A program made the translations under genes and the position numbers. The notes under the pieces were generated by a model. The model was not told the origin of the DNA. It saw only the letters and a list, made by a program, of their open reading frames with translations, and searched no databases. From Isoetes taiwanensis (lineage: Eukaryota; Streptophyta; Lycopodiopsida; Isoetales; Isoetaceae), in assembly GCA_021234155.1 (NCBI GenBank), contig JAJEKV010000003.1, positions 29,185,166 to 29,249,165 of the forward strand: a stretch of 64,000 bases of DNA, written 5' to 3'. Shown one piece after another: positions 33,510 through 42,702 of the stretch (its first letter is position 1; each line of letters starts with the position of its first letter).

Positions 33510-34610
33510 ATCGATGTCTTCAACCAGCAGGTGGAGGGGGACGAGGCCACATCACCAAACTCCATGGACGACGAGACGAGGGAGGTGTATGAGGAAATAG
33601 AGCGGGAGATCCGGCAGCAGGAACAAGCAGACCATTCAGACGCACCCACGGAGATCCTCGAGCAGGATGAGCAAGTGACAGGTCTGGAGCCAGCGGAGGT
33701 AGCAGACCTTAGAAGATTCATCAGGAAGTACGAGCGCCGGCAGAAGAGAAGGGAAGACAAAAAGAGGAAAAGGAAGGAAGAGGAACAAAGCGCAGCAGAA
33801 GAAAAGAAGAAAGCGAAAGGGAAGTTCGTGGCTGGCGTAAGGAGAACAAAGGACTGCCCGCCAAGGAAGAGGCCGAACCCCAACATTATTATCAAGGAGC
33901 GGCAACCTGACGAACCCCCAAACCCTTCCGACGACTCTTCTGATGAGGACTTCAACCCTAACGCTGCAGGTGGAAGCTCTTCCAAGCACCCAGGCGACGA
34001 GCAGGAAGTACCTGAGCAGCCGGCACCTGAGCAACCCCAGCAAGACCAAGTGCAGAAGCCCCCTGAATACCCGGCATGGGATAGAAAGAAGCAACCACGA
34101 CCTGCCCGGGAAGCCTACGTCACCGACAGGGTGAAGATTTACGAGAGGAAGATGAGAGAGCACGGGGCCTACATGAAGAAATGGGAGGCCTATAACAAAT
34201 ATTATGAAGAAAACAGAGTTAAGTTCATCGAGGGAGGGCGACCAACGAAGCAGCAAACCTTAAGGCCGCCACCACCGAAGCCCAAGGTTCCCAAGCCGCC
34301 ACCCAGGAAGAAAGCGGATAGGAAGGAGGTGGAGAGAAGAGCGTTAAGGGAGATTAGACACTTCCAGCGCAGCTTCGGTCTCCTAATTCCCCGTGCCCCC
34401 TTCGCTCGGTTGGTGCGTGAAGTTATGCAGGCCTATAGAACAGACTTTAGAGTCACGGACGAGGCGCTGCTGGCAATGCAAGAGGCGGCTGAGGCAAAGA
34501 TAGTGCAACATTTTGAAGATTCAACAGCCTGCACTATCCACGCCAAGCGGGTAACCTTAATGCGACAAGACATGAGTCTTGCGACCCGCATTAAGGGAGA
34601 ACGCCCTTAG
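33441..34610 (+). CDS. Histone H3-like protein with long N-terminal extension
   Basis: Open for 389 residues from the first ATG. Residues 1-75 are acidic. About 90-135 are Lys/Arg-rich with nuclear-localisation-like KKRKRKEEE. About 150-215 are acidic, then Pro/Gln-rich. About 225-275 are a charged helix. [13 protein letters not shown] linker leads to the fold. Residues 301-389 align without gaps to H3 residues 47-135: ALREIR, LVREV, QEAAEA, FED, C then IHAKRVT, and a terminus IKGERP where H3 has IRGERA and stops. By eye 51 of 89 positions are identical. Loop 1 has no insertion, unlike most CENH3. The Cys and His of the H3-H3 interface are kept; the Lys79 position is Arg. If expressed it could pair with H4. 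The frame is intact although pol is shredded. Uncertain: whether translation begins here or at 33355 with the H3 tail. Confidence 0.93.
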   Translation: MLRERLARGGRSPSDEEQDTSDLIDVFNQQVEGDEATSPNSMDDETREVYEEIEREIRQQEQADHSDAPTEILEQDEQVTGLEPAEVADLRRFIRKYERRQKRREDKKRKRKEEEQSAAEEKKKAKGKFVAGVRRTKDCPPRKRPNPNIIIKERQPDEPPNPSDDSSDEDFNPNAAGGSSSKHPGDEQEVPEQPAPEQPQQDQVQKPPEYPAWDRKKQPRPAREAYVTDRVKIYERKMREHGAYMKKWEAYNKYYEENRVKFIEGGRPTKQQTLRPPPPKPKVPKPPPRKKADRKEVERRALREIRHFQRSFGLLIPRAPFARLVREVMQAYRTDFRVTDEALLAMQEAAEAKIVQHFEDSTACTIHAKRVTLMRQDMSLATRIKGERP

Positions 34611-34757
34611 AAACTTTTGTTGTAAATAATTAAAAATTTTGTAATATAGAGCAATTTTGTGTACCTTGATGACATAAACTTGAGTAATTAGAGCAAATTA
34701 ATAAGTTTTAGCTTTTATTTCAGTGAAATAGGACATTTGGGAGCCGAGAGACATGAT

Positions 34758-34824
34758 GTCTCACAGCTCGCGCCTCGTCGCGAAACAAAAAGTTAGGATT
34801 GAAGCGAGGCGCAAGCTGTGAGAC
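34758..34824 (+). repeat. Hairpin H3, 3' of the H3-like ORF
   Basis: Arms GTCTCACAGCTCGCGCCTCG and CGAGGCGCAAGCTGTGAGAC pair almost perfectly over 20 bp around a 27-nt AT-rich centre. It is the best-formed of the four, near-identical to H4. It resembles no canonical histone mRNA stem-loop (GGCTCTTTTCAGAGCC type). Confidence 0.8.
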
Positions 34825-34956
34825 CTCGCCCAAACTTGACCAAAACAGCTCCAAATCAACCAAATAAGGGGTCGATTCTGCCTAATTTGATGAGCCCATC
34901 ACCCTTACACCATTAGTTTACCCAAGTTGGACATCTTTGATCGAAATGAGACTGAT

Positions 34957-35023
34957 GTCTCACAGCTCGCGCCTGGTCGCAAAACAAAAAGTTAGTTTTG
35001 AAGCGAGGCGCAAGCTGTGAGAC
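34957..35023 (+). repeat. Hairpin H4, 3' of the H3-like ORF
   Basis: Same arms as the previous hairpin (5' arm GTCTCACAGCTCGCGCCTGG). The centre AAAACAAAAAGTTAGTTTT is the reverse complement of the centre of H1, implying that the loop has been inverted between copies. Confidence 0.8.
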
Positions 35024-35212
35024 CTCTTACCAATTCTTCACCAGGACTTGTCAAAGTCACCTTCAACCTACCGCATAGCATCTCTTAGGTAATCTAGCCT
35101 TGTTCAAGCATCTCATATAGTCCTCAAACTCCTATTTTGACCTCAGATAAGTAGAATTACCCAATCCTAGGAAATTTTCAAGTCATCCAAAAATTAGGGT
35201 TTCCCCCTTTTC

Positions 35213-35220
35213 TATAAATA
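35213..35220 (+). promoter_or_regulatory. TATA box of the second cassette
   Basis: TCTATAAATAC lies about 120 bp upstream of the ATG at 35335. The leader that follows (ACAAATCTGCTCCTGCCCTT) resembles the leader of the first cassette (AGAAATCCGCTCTTCCC), so the two promoters may be related by duplication. Confidence 0.45.
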
Positions 35221-35334
35221 CACCCGTCACTTCTCACATAGCACCCTACAAATCTGCTCCTGCCCTTCTAGCCGATTTCCCAACTCCCTGAGGCGCTATT
35301 GCAACCGTTTGTTACCTTCTTCTGCAATTAATCA

Positions 35335-36888
35335 ATGGCAACCGATTTCGGAGATGGTGCAGCGCCCGGCCATGCTCATCTTCTTTGAGGCCGACGTCGA
35401 CCAAATCTTCAGATTTTCAGGAAGGAGGTAGGCGTCCAAGCAACCTTGCACGCGACCCGACTTATAGTAGAGTCTTGGTGAGTTCCAAGCTAGGGTAGAA
35501 CCAGCGCTAGTGCAACTCCCCCCTTGTGTAGGATATTTTGTTCCTAGACAGTCCCTGCAGGCGGCATTAGACGATGTCCCGAACATCGCCAAATACCTCA
35601 CAAACAAAGCGCACCGCACACCTGAGCCAATGGTCCTAACTGTCAACAGGACCAAGTACTTCTCTTTCAACACTGCCCTGGCAATCTTTCTCACCCACCG
35701 TGCCGAGAACATTGTGGGGGAAACCTCTATTCCCCCCATGGACGTGGATCCATTAGCCGTAGCAGCAGAACAACGGCTCCTCACACGATATGAACAGGGC
35801 GGGGAAGGAAGGAAGAAGACTTCGGATGAACAGAACCGAGGAGGAGGAAGAGACGATGTTGAGCTCGACCCAGCCGAGGAGCAAAAGCGACAAGCGAGCG
35901 GGAGTGGCAAGACTTCGAAAGAAGCCGGCAGACTCTCAGAGTCGCGCCACCCCTCGGGTTAGGCATCACAAGCCTAGCTCCCATTATAATCGAAGGTGAG
36001 GAGTTTCTGCTCCTAAGCGACATTCAAAACCTCCCGAGTCGCGTGGGAAAGGGAGTACTGAATCCGAAGAGTTGCTGCACCAACTCCGAAGAAGGACTTG
36101 GGCGACTTCATCGTCCGAGGAGAGTCGACTTTCCCCTCCAAGTAAGGGGAAGCCCACACTTACAGGGAGAGTTTACCTCCACGACATCCAAGCCTACAAC
36201 AATATCCGGGCGCATTATGGAGGCGGACAAAGGCGCCCTGAGAACAAGCTACCGACGGAGGAAGAGTTCCTTGCTCTTCAGGAACAGATGGGGATCCGCT
36301 ATGCGACCTCAAACATCCTAACGGAAAGCTCATCCGCAGCACCTCCCCGGGATAGGACAGGCGAATTCGACCTCAGGAGGGCTTCAGCAACAGTCAAGGA
36401 CTACAGGGAGCTCACCACGGTGGAGGTTGATGATTTGAGGGCGCATACCGTAGCTGATACCGAAAGTGGCCGAGGACCCGTCTCGCAACGACAGGTCACT
36501 ACGCTATTACCTGCCACTGCTGATGGATGGAAGAATAGCGGTTATCCACCGCAAGTTCACCCCCAGAGGCGAGGAAGGAGTATCGTTGCTGATTGCACTC
36601 TCAGGATTCGGCCGGCATGCACGGCTACCCCTTAACACCGAGTATGCAATCCTGGTGAAAAGAGCGGTAGCACTCGACGTCTTCGACTTCGCCATACCTT
36701 ACAGGCGGCAGGCAAGACTGTCAGTGACAGCAGCTTATACCTCCCACCGCAGAATAGAAGATTTAGCAAGAGCATTACAGGGTGGATCTCCAGCCAATGT
36801 CCTTAGGAACTTGGGCCATTCAGTGGGAACAGCCCAAGTGAAAAAGTTCTTGGAGGATAATCCATCTTACCGGCATCAACAGAAGTGA
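35335..36888 (+). pseudogene. Second extra ORF of the retrotransposon, function unknown
   Basis: The ATG at 35335 (MATDFGDGAAPGHAH) soon meets a stop. Coding-like text continues in other frames: VGYFVPRQSLQAALDDVPNI with KYFSFNTALAIFLTHRAENI (open 35510-35962); a frame open 35790-36635 with one TGA near 35998 (LTGRVYLHDIQAYNNIRAHY, then RASATVKDYRELTTVEVDDL); and a last frame 36466-36888 (RIAVIHRKFTPRGEEGVSLL, LNTEYAILVKRAVALDVFDF, ending FLEDNPSYRHQQK). The product would be roughly 500 residues. I do not recognise it. It is not a convincing histone. Its position directly after the H3-like cassette, with its own TATA box, suggests a partner function, but that is inference. Confidence 0.5.
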
Positions 36889-37035
36889 TTAGCAGTAGTT
36901 GCAAGTTCTTGTATTAGTGTAATATAAAATATAAATATAACATTCTCTTGCACTATAAATGTTTTGTTGATATATTTTGTGTCCCCTCAACCATGCCAAC
37001 AAACATAAATAATGCAAGAAAGCAAGGAAAACTAA

Positions 37036-37791
37036 CCATGTAGATATGAACCACTTGTGTATGCAGCTAGAGGCCTGAGCGCAGGAGAACGACAACTGCG
37101 GGAACTTACAGGGGAACAGAGCCCGCCCAGGCCACGCCCGGCAAGGAACCTGCTTGAAGAATTTGGACAAATGACCCCAGAAGAAGAAATATCGCAAATG
37201 AGGACGGACCTCGAGCAGATAAAGGCTTTGCTAGCCGCACAAGCAGGAGCAGGTTCGGTGGGTAATGCTCAACTGCCGCAAGCATCAGCTCGGAGAACAG
37301 GAAGAGACAAGAAGAGGAGCAAGAGAGGAAGGTCCCCCAGCTCGGACTCCTCCGACTCAAGCTCAGATTCAGACTCCGATTCTGAGGAAGAAGAAGAGCA
37401 GAACCAAGTCCGAGCAGACGAAAGGCAGAGGAACCACCCGGAGGGACGACAAAGGGACACAAGAACCTCTGACTACCAGAAGAAAGTAGACTCTGCATTG
37501 GGAAATGTTTGGAAGGCCAGGAAGCTCGAGCAATTCTCAGGCGAGAACAGGTCAGGCATGGAGGCAGAGGCTTGGCTTGACGAGATGAGCGAATACGGCA
37601 ATGCCTATGGTATGAAGGATAAGGATAAAGGCAGGGTGGCAACAGCGAACCTGAAGGGAGCAGCACGCATTTGGTGGAAGGGCTATGCCAAGGCTCATGG
37701 CTTAAGCGAGGGGATGCTTGCGGAGTTCAAGAAGTTTGCTAAAGCCTTCAAAGCGCCATTATGTTCCAAGAGAGCACAAGTCCAAAGATGA
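37036..37791 (+). CDS. gag: Gag, N-terminal and capsid part
   Basis: Open from 37036, with no in-frame ATG before the conserved part. A TTGTGTATGCAG acceptor-like site near 37066 raises the possibility that gag is reached by splicing past the two extra cassettes. Segments in order: Glu-rich helix (EEEISQMRTDLEQIKALLAA), a basic Ser/Asp repeat (SSDSSDSSSDSDSDSEEEEE), then the retrotransposon gag domain with WKARKLEQFSGENRSGMEAE, AWLDEM and LKGAARIWWKGYAKAHG. It forms the particle that packages element RNA. The frame ends at 37791 through a slip, and gag continues in other frames. Confidence 0.85.
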   Translation, partial: PCRYEPLVYAARGLSAGERQLRELTGEQSPPRPRPARNLLEEFGQMTPEEEISQMRTDLEQIKALLAAQAGAGSVGNAQLPQASARRTGRDKKRSKRGRSPSSDSSDSSSDSDSDSEEEEEQNQVRADERQRNHPEGRQRDTRTSDYQKKVDSALGNVWKARKLEQFSGENRSGMEAEAWLDEMSEYGNAYGMKDKDKGRVATANLKGAARIWWKGYAKAHGLSEGMLAEFKKFAKAFKAPLCSKRAQVQR

Positions 37792-38463
37792 TGCAAAGAA
37801 GTTCTACAAAGTTGCAAAGCAAGGCAACAAGTCGTCTGAGAAATACACGAGGAATTTATGAGGCTAAGGTCAGTATGTGCCAAAGTTAGGTGAGAAGCAT
37901 GCAATGGAAAGCTACATTGAAGGTCCGAATGAGGAGATCCGCAAGCTTGTAAGGGCAATAAACCCCTAGAACAAGATCTAAGGAGCGAGTCCAAGGCAAT
38001 AAGTTTGCAAGGAACAGGACCTCGAGAATAGCGGCGAGGCGCTAGCAGATATTACAAGATAAAGGCAAGGCAAAGGCGTGGCGGTTTCGAGCGAGAACAG
38101 CCAGCCCGACCGGCTAGAGCCCCATATAGTGGCAATCAAGGGAAGCGGCGGAGAAGAAGCGGTATCTTTCAAAGACAAACAGAAGGGTCAAACTACTCCA
38201 AAGCCGCATGCGATCCTTTCTGCAGGCCATGCCCAAGGAGAAAAGACAGGAGTGCATAGAAAAGCAACTTTGCTTGGTGTTTCCAGCCGGGCCATAGGAC
38301 GTGAACCGCCCATATGTCATGAGTGCAGCTAGCAGAGTTGGGAGATTGGGACACTTTGATCGTAGCGACGGGCGAGGAGGCCCGCGACTACATTCAGGGT
38401 GAGTGTCATATTTTGCCGCAATAGATCTGAGCAAGCGAGAGAGCCATAAAGTAATTTCCACGA
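37792..38463 (+). pseudogene. gag: Gag C-terminus with a broken zinc knuckle
   Basis: Frame-shifted continuation: KSKDDAKKFYKVAKQGNKSS, then EKHAMESYIEGPNEEIRKLV. Near 38315-38375 a CCHC knuckle is recognisable in two frames: CHEC first, then, after a slip, GRLGHFDRS where the His and last Cys would lie. Slips are concentrated here, and the text resembles an intact gag only when several one- or two-base changes are allowed. Confidence 0.6.
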
Positions 38464-39105
38464 TTGGGGAAAGGCCAAGGCCAAGTCATTTATAGTCCCG
38501 ATAGATTCGGAAGTAGCCATAACTTTGCATCTCCCGTAATGGTTCAAATGTTGAAGTTGAAACCATTAAAGTCAAAGCCAAGGCCCGTTGTCTTAGCAAG
38601 TGGAGCAGTAAGGCAGACGGCAGGTAAAAGAATCAACTTTGACATCGACTTGCCGGGGATTAAGATCCAGATGGGGGCGGAGGTAATGGGCATCGGCAAA
38701 TATGACTTGATAATAGGTATGGAGTACCTTGGACCAGCAGGGGCCATTATTGATTGTGGAAAGCGGAAGGTGACCTTCCCAGCACCCGACGGCAAGATCA
38801 TTGAGATAACAGGTAAAGAAGTTGTTCCCATCATGCAGTGTATGTCTTCTAAACGACTGTTCAAGTGCTTCAAGAGTGAGCAAGTGGCATACATTTTCAA
38901 GCTTGAGATTAGTGAGCCGGAATCCGAAGGAAGCAAAGAAGACAAGATGCTCAGCAAGTTGCCGAGGCAAATAGCTAAGTTGATCACGGAGTTCCACGAT
39001 CTCTTTCCAGATGAGATCAAACAGCTCCCTCCTTATAGAGGAGTCGAGTGCGAGATAGCACTCGAACCGAACAAAAGCCAACAAGCAAGGCTCCATATAG
39101 AATGA
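38464..39105 (+). pseudogene. pol: Pol: aspartic protease and start of RT
   Basis: The active-site block is split: the DNA at 38500-38525 gives DRFGSSHNFAS in the open frame, whereas the IDSGSSHNF block of related elements would need one further base. The flap and second half are clear: GKRINFDIDLPGIKIQMGAE, IGKYDLIIGMEYLGPAGAII. The frame then enters the RT-connection ([20 protein letters not shown]) and ends through a slip near 39070-39105. It processes the Gag-Pol polyprotein in intact elements. Confidence 0.8.
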
Positions 39106-39818
39106 CAACGCAGGAGTTGCCGGAGCCGAAGAAGCGATTCGCGAGAGCCGCCGACCTAGGTTTCATTAGACCTAGTGTCTCGCCGTTTGGAGCGCCCATT
39201 CTTTTTGTCAAGAAGAAGGATGGATCTTTGAGGATGTGCATAGACTATAGACAGTTGAATAAGCACACCATTAAGAACAAGTATGCGCTTCCAAGATCGG
39301 ACGACTTGATGGATCAGCTTCAAGGAGCAAAGATCTTCTCCAAAATCGACTTAAAGGTCGGGTTACCATCGATACGGATAAAGGAGGAGGATATCCACAA
39401 GACCGCCTTCGTGACGCCATATGGGCATTATGAGTTCCGCGGTGATGCCTTTCGCTTATCAAATGCCCCCGCAACGTTCATGAGGCTCATGAACGATATC
39501 TTCAGGGAGTTCCTGGACACCTTTGTGATTGTTTTCTTTGATGACATTTTGGTGTATAGCAGATCCCTTGAAGAGCACGTGCAACACTTGAGAAGGGTGC
39601 TAGAGAAGTTGAAGAGGCACCAGTTGTACGCCAAGTTGTCGGTGCCACTACGCGAGAAAAAGGTGGAGTATCTAGGTCATGTGATCTCAGCGGGCATCTC
39701 AACAGACCCCGCCAAGATTGAGGCAAGTGATCCGATTGGTCGGCGAAAAAAATGTGCACGAGGTCGGAAGTTTTCTGGCCTAGCGGGTACTACAGAAGTT
39801 CGTGAAGAACTTTGCTAA
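39048..39818 (+). pseudogene. pol: Pol: reverse transcriptase
   Basis: Motifs in order: [49 protein letters not shown] (motif A, normally KIDLRSGYHQI, so damaged), [20 protein letters not shown] (normally PFGLTNAP), [12 protein letters not shown] (catalytic DD), and [13 protein letters not shown]. The lead-in reads [15 protein letters not shown] where related elements have an EL.KQL.ELL.LGF pattern. The differences lie at CTG/CAG codons. RT lineage is Ty3/gypsy. Confidence 0.88.
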
Positions 39819-40440
39819 GATAGCAGCCCCAATAATGTGACGGACGACGAGGGGCGAGAAGGTGAAAGATTGGGTAGAGCATTGGCACAAGAAAGCCCAA
39901 AAGGGGTTTGAATTGTTGAAGGAAGCTTTAACAACAGCCCGATCTTAACCTGCCGGACCCGAGAAAGATAAGCTTGTAACAAACGATCACGAGTAAGATA
40001 GCTACAGTGCGGTGCTTATGCAAGAAGAGCGTGTGGTAGCGTATGATTCCGAAAAGATGAACGACGCCGAGACGCCGCTACCCAACGCACGATCGGGGAA
40101 TTGCTTGCGGTTGTCGGGGCATTAAGAATATGGAGGCACTATCTCTTGGGAAGGAAGTTCCAATTGGATCACCACCATCGAGCCTCAATATGTATTCACG
40201 CAACCACACCCTCAATCCGGAGGCGTGAGATGGATGGAGTTCCTCGAAGAATATGACTTTGATATAGTCTACAAGCCGGGGAAGCTCAATGTGGTAGCAG
40301 ATGCGCTTTCAAGGCATCCCCGACAACTAGAGTGCATTGCAACGCAATTTCGACGCTCTCCAAATGACTTTGGCAAGAAGATTGAAGAGTCCTTGCCAAC
40401 GGATGTGGATTTCGTGGGAAGTATGGGCAAGCCTCTCTAA
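39819..40440 (+). pseudogene. pol: Pol: RNase H
   Basis: Frame-shifted from 39819 to 40220. The VLMQEERVVAYDSEKMNDAE and HYLLGRKFQLDHHH blocks are readable in pieces. The frame is intact from 40225: MRWMEFLEEYDFDIVYKPGK followed by LNVVADALSRHP, the standard end of the Ty3 RNase H. It removes the RNA strand after first-strand synthesis. Not functional as written. Confidence 0.8.
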
Positions 40441-41640
40441 GGAGGCTAGAAATCAGATAAAGAGCGGGAGGCCTTCAAGCATTATAAGAAGGAAGGCAAC
40501 CTGTTATACCATAAGAACAAGTTGTGCGTGCAGAATCATCAGTGTAAGGAAGTTGATCCTCCACGCGACCGCTGCAACACCCAATAGCCTGGCCATCGCG
40601 GGATTCATGAAAACATATTTCAAAGTCGCAGCAGCTATTATTGGCCGAGAATGAAGAAGCAAATAGCTTCGCTACATCAAGGAATGTCGGCTATGCCCGG
40701 ACGAAGCGAGGCAGCTTCAATTCCAGGGGCATTAGAGCCATTAGCGGTGCCAAACGCTAAGTGGGAGGTCATCAAAGATGGATTTCATCCGCGGGACTTC
40801 CAAGAACGGCGAGAGGCAAGGATGCCTTAATGGTAGTGGTCGACAAGTTGTCGAAGATGGCACATTTTGTGCCTTGCGGGACCACGCATACAGCTATGGA
40901 TACAAACAAAGCTCTTCACCAAAGAGATCTTCGAGGCTTCATGGCATGCCAAGGGAGATTATCTCCGACGAGATCCGAAGTTCATGAGTGCCTTTTGGCA
41001 AGACCTCTTTGCGGCGATTCAGACCAAGCTATCCATGAGCACGGTATCATCCTCGGACGCGGGATGGCGGACGGAGCGGACCAACAGATCTTAGAAGACA
41101 TGCTCAAAACTATGTGCGGAATAAGCAAAGTATGTGGGAAGAATTCATTCACTTGGTGGAGTTTGCATACAATAGCACCAAGCGTGAATCGTCCCAAATG
41201 TCGCCATTTATGATCAATTATGGCTATCGATTGCCTAACTCGGCACACTTGGCACAACCCCGTGTCAAAAGTAGAAGTTTCGCGGCCAGATGTTGGCCGA
41301 TATCGCGGCTTCGTTAGAAGAAGTTCGAGGTTATCGCTAGCGGCAAGAAGTCGTCCGAAGAGCATCGCCGACAAGCATCGAACGGTCGAGAGAGTTCAAA
41401 GTTGGAGATGATGTATGGCTCAAGATAAAGGTGAAGCGGCTAAGCTTCGATTGGCAATTGCAAGAAGCTTGCTCCAAGGTGGGCTGGACCCTTCGTAATA
41501 ATCAAGAGAGTAGGTAATCAATCCTACAAGTTGGAATTGCCCCGGACACCTAAAGATTCATAAGGTCTTCCACGTGAGTTTGTTGAAGAAGCATACTCCA
41601 AATCCAGACGAAGTCTTGGACACTCCAACGTTGTTGGAAA
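40441..41640 (+). pseudogene. pol: Pol: integrase
   Basis: The HHCC part is seen as GFMKTYFKVAAA and IKECRLCPDEARQLQF in separate frames. The catalytic core shows [12 protein letters not shown] (first Asp), [34 protein letters not shown] (second Asp) and [10 protein letters not shown]. The block that should read YHPQTDGQTER is scrambled at two CAG positions (CCTCGGACG where CCTCAGACG is expected). The C-terminal part has [20 protein letters not shown] and VFHVSLLKKHTPNPDE. Frames change about every 100-200 bp. Confidence 0.8.
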
Positions 41641-41877
41641 TGACGGAGGAGCAGCTGGAAATAGTTCCAGAAATGATTCTTGATAAAGCTTTCAAGAAGA
41701 CAAGGAGGTCGAATTCCTCAATACTTGGTCAAGTGGAAACACTTGCCCGCTGGAAGACGCATGCGTGGGGTACTTAAGAAAGATTTAGTAAAGCAGTACC
41801 CACAATTTATGGAGCAATGGGACGGCAAGGTCATCTCCGAAGAAATCGGCTCAGGCATGTCGATTTGTGTAGGTTAA
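41641..41877 (+). pseudogene. pol: Integrase C-terminal chromodomain
   Basis: PEMILDKAFKKTRR leads, after a slip, into IPQYLVKWKHLPAGRRMRG and KKDLVKQYPQFMEQWDGK. This is the chromodomain pattern (E.IL..R.....YLVKWK..P....TWE...L). The TWE box is lost to an indel. In chromoviruses this domain can direct integration to chromatin carrying particular histone marks, classically methylated H3. It is notable that the same element carries an H3-like tail. Confidence 0.8.
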
Positions 41878-42690
41878 TTCTTGTATAGATTAATCTACGC
41901 ATGCAACCTATGCTTGGTATGGGTCGCATGCGTTGTTACCGATGATGAGACCACTACGGTGATCTCTAGGGCGTGGTGTAATGTCAATGTAGGCATGACC
42001 GCGTTTCCGCTTGGGCGAGTGGAAGGTAGATTAGAAAGTCTACTTCTGTCCCACGGAAGTAGACGACCTCGAGAGAAAAGAGGTCATTAAGGAATGCATT
42101 GATAGGGAAAGCACCTTTAGCCCCATATATGCTTTGATAGGAGGAATCCATCCTTCACGCCCCCACGCGAGAAGGATATCCTCCACGCTGGGCAACTAGA
42201 GGTGTAGGCATGAGTGGCATATAGGCATATAGGCGCTGTCTCCACGGCCATTATGGAAGATTCATCCTCTTCCTACGCCGGGAGATTAGCCATGCATTCA
42301 TGTAGATAGGTGGGGTGGTCACCATATAACCAAAAATTTTAATTAATAATTAATGGTACTAACGTAGTGTCGACTGCCTACTGAGCCGATAAAAGCTCCC
42401 GGAGGGGCAAGGAGGTCGAGCTACGAAGACTTGCAACACAAATTTTGTTGGAATGTGTTGCAAGGAATCAAGGGTACCTCGAACGTTAATTTTAAAATTT
42501 TGATAAACTTAATAGTAATGTTAAGGGAATGTTGGAGTAATCTGTTAGTAATATTGTGAATTGACAAGTTATTTTATAATATAATAATGTGATAAAAGTA
42601 TTACCTTAAGGTAATCGTAATAAGCATGTAAGTGTTATAGTAATATATCGTATGCATCAGGTTGATTGCAGGTTAGGTAGCATCATTTCA
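41878..42690 (+). other. 3' untranslated region of the retrotransposon
   Basis: No coding frame. Contains AT-rich stretches and a GATAAAAGCTCCCGGAGGGG segment. It leads to the polypurine tract. Confidence 0.6.
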
Positions 42691-42702
42691 AGGTGGGGAG
42701 AA
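42691..42702 (+). promoter_or_regulatory. Polypurine tract
   Basis: AGGTGGGGAGAA abuts the TG of the 3' LTR. This is the expected plus-strand primer. Its position fixes the LTR boundary. Confidence 0.85.

Larger units (their letters stand above)
34611..35212 (+). other. Spacer between the two extra cassettes, with hairpins H3 and H4
   Basis: AT-rich 3' flank of the H3-like ORF. It holds no coding frame. Two strong hairpins (34758-34824, 34957-35023) sit 148 and 347 bp after the stop codon. Confidence 0.6.

Noticed and set aside
33287..34256. Two long minus-strand frames (232 and 206 codons) over the H3-like ORF
   Set aside because: Shadows of the GC-rich sense ORF; composition is Ser/Leu/Cys-rich with no motif.
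33441..34610. Centromeric CENH3 identity for the H3-like ORF
   Set aside because: Loop 1 has no insertion and the tail begins as canonical H3; only the long divergent N-terminus is CENH3-like.
34758..35023. Canonical histone mRNA 3' stem-loop
   Set aside because: Stem length and sequence differ, there is no purine-rich downstream element, and plants do not use that pathway.
35510..35962. Possible histone H4 or H2A/H2B fold in the second extra ORF
   Set aside because: A few spaced hydrophobics and an MDV align with H4 by wishful gapping; no block reaches the standard seen for the H3-like protein.
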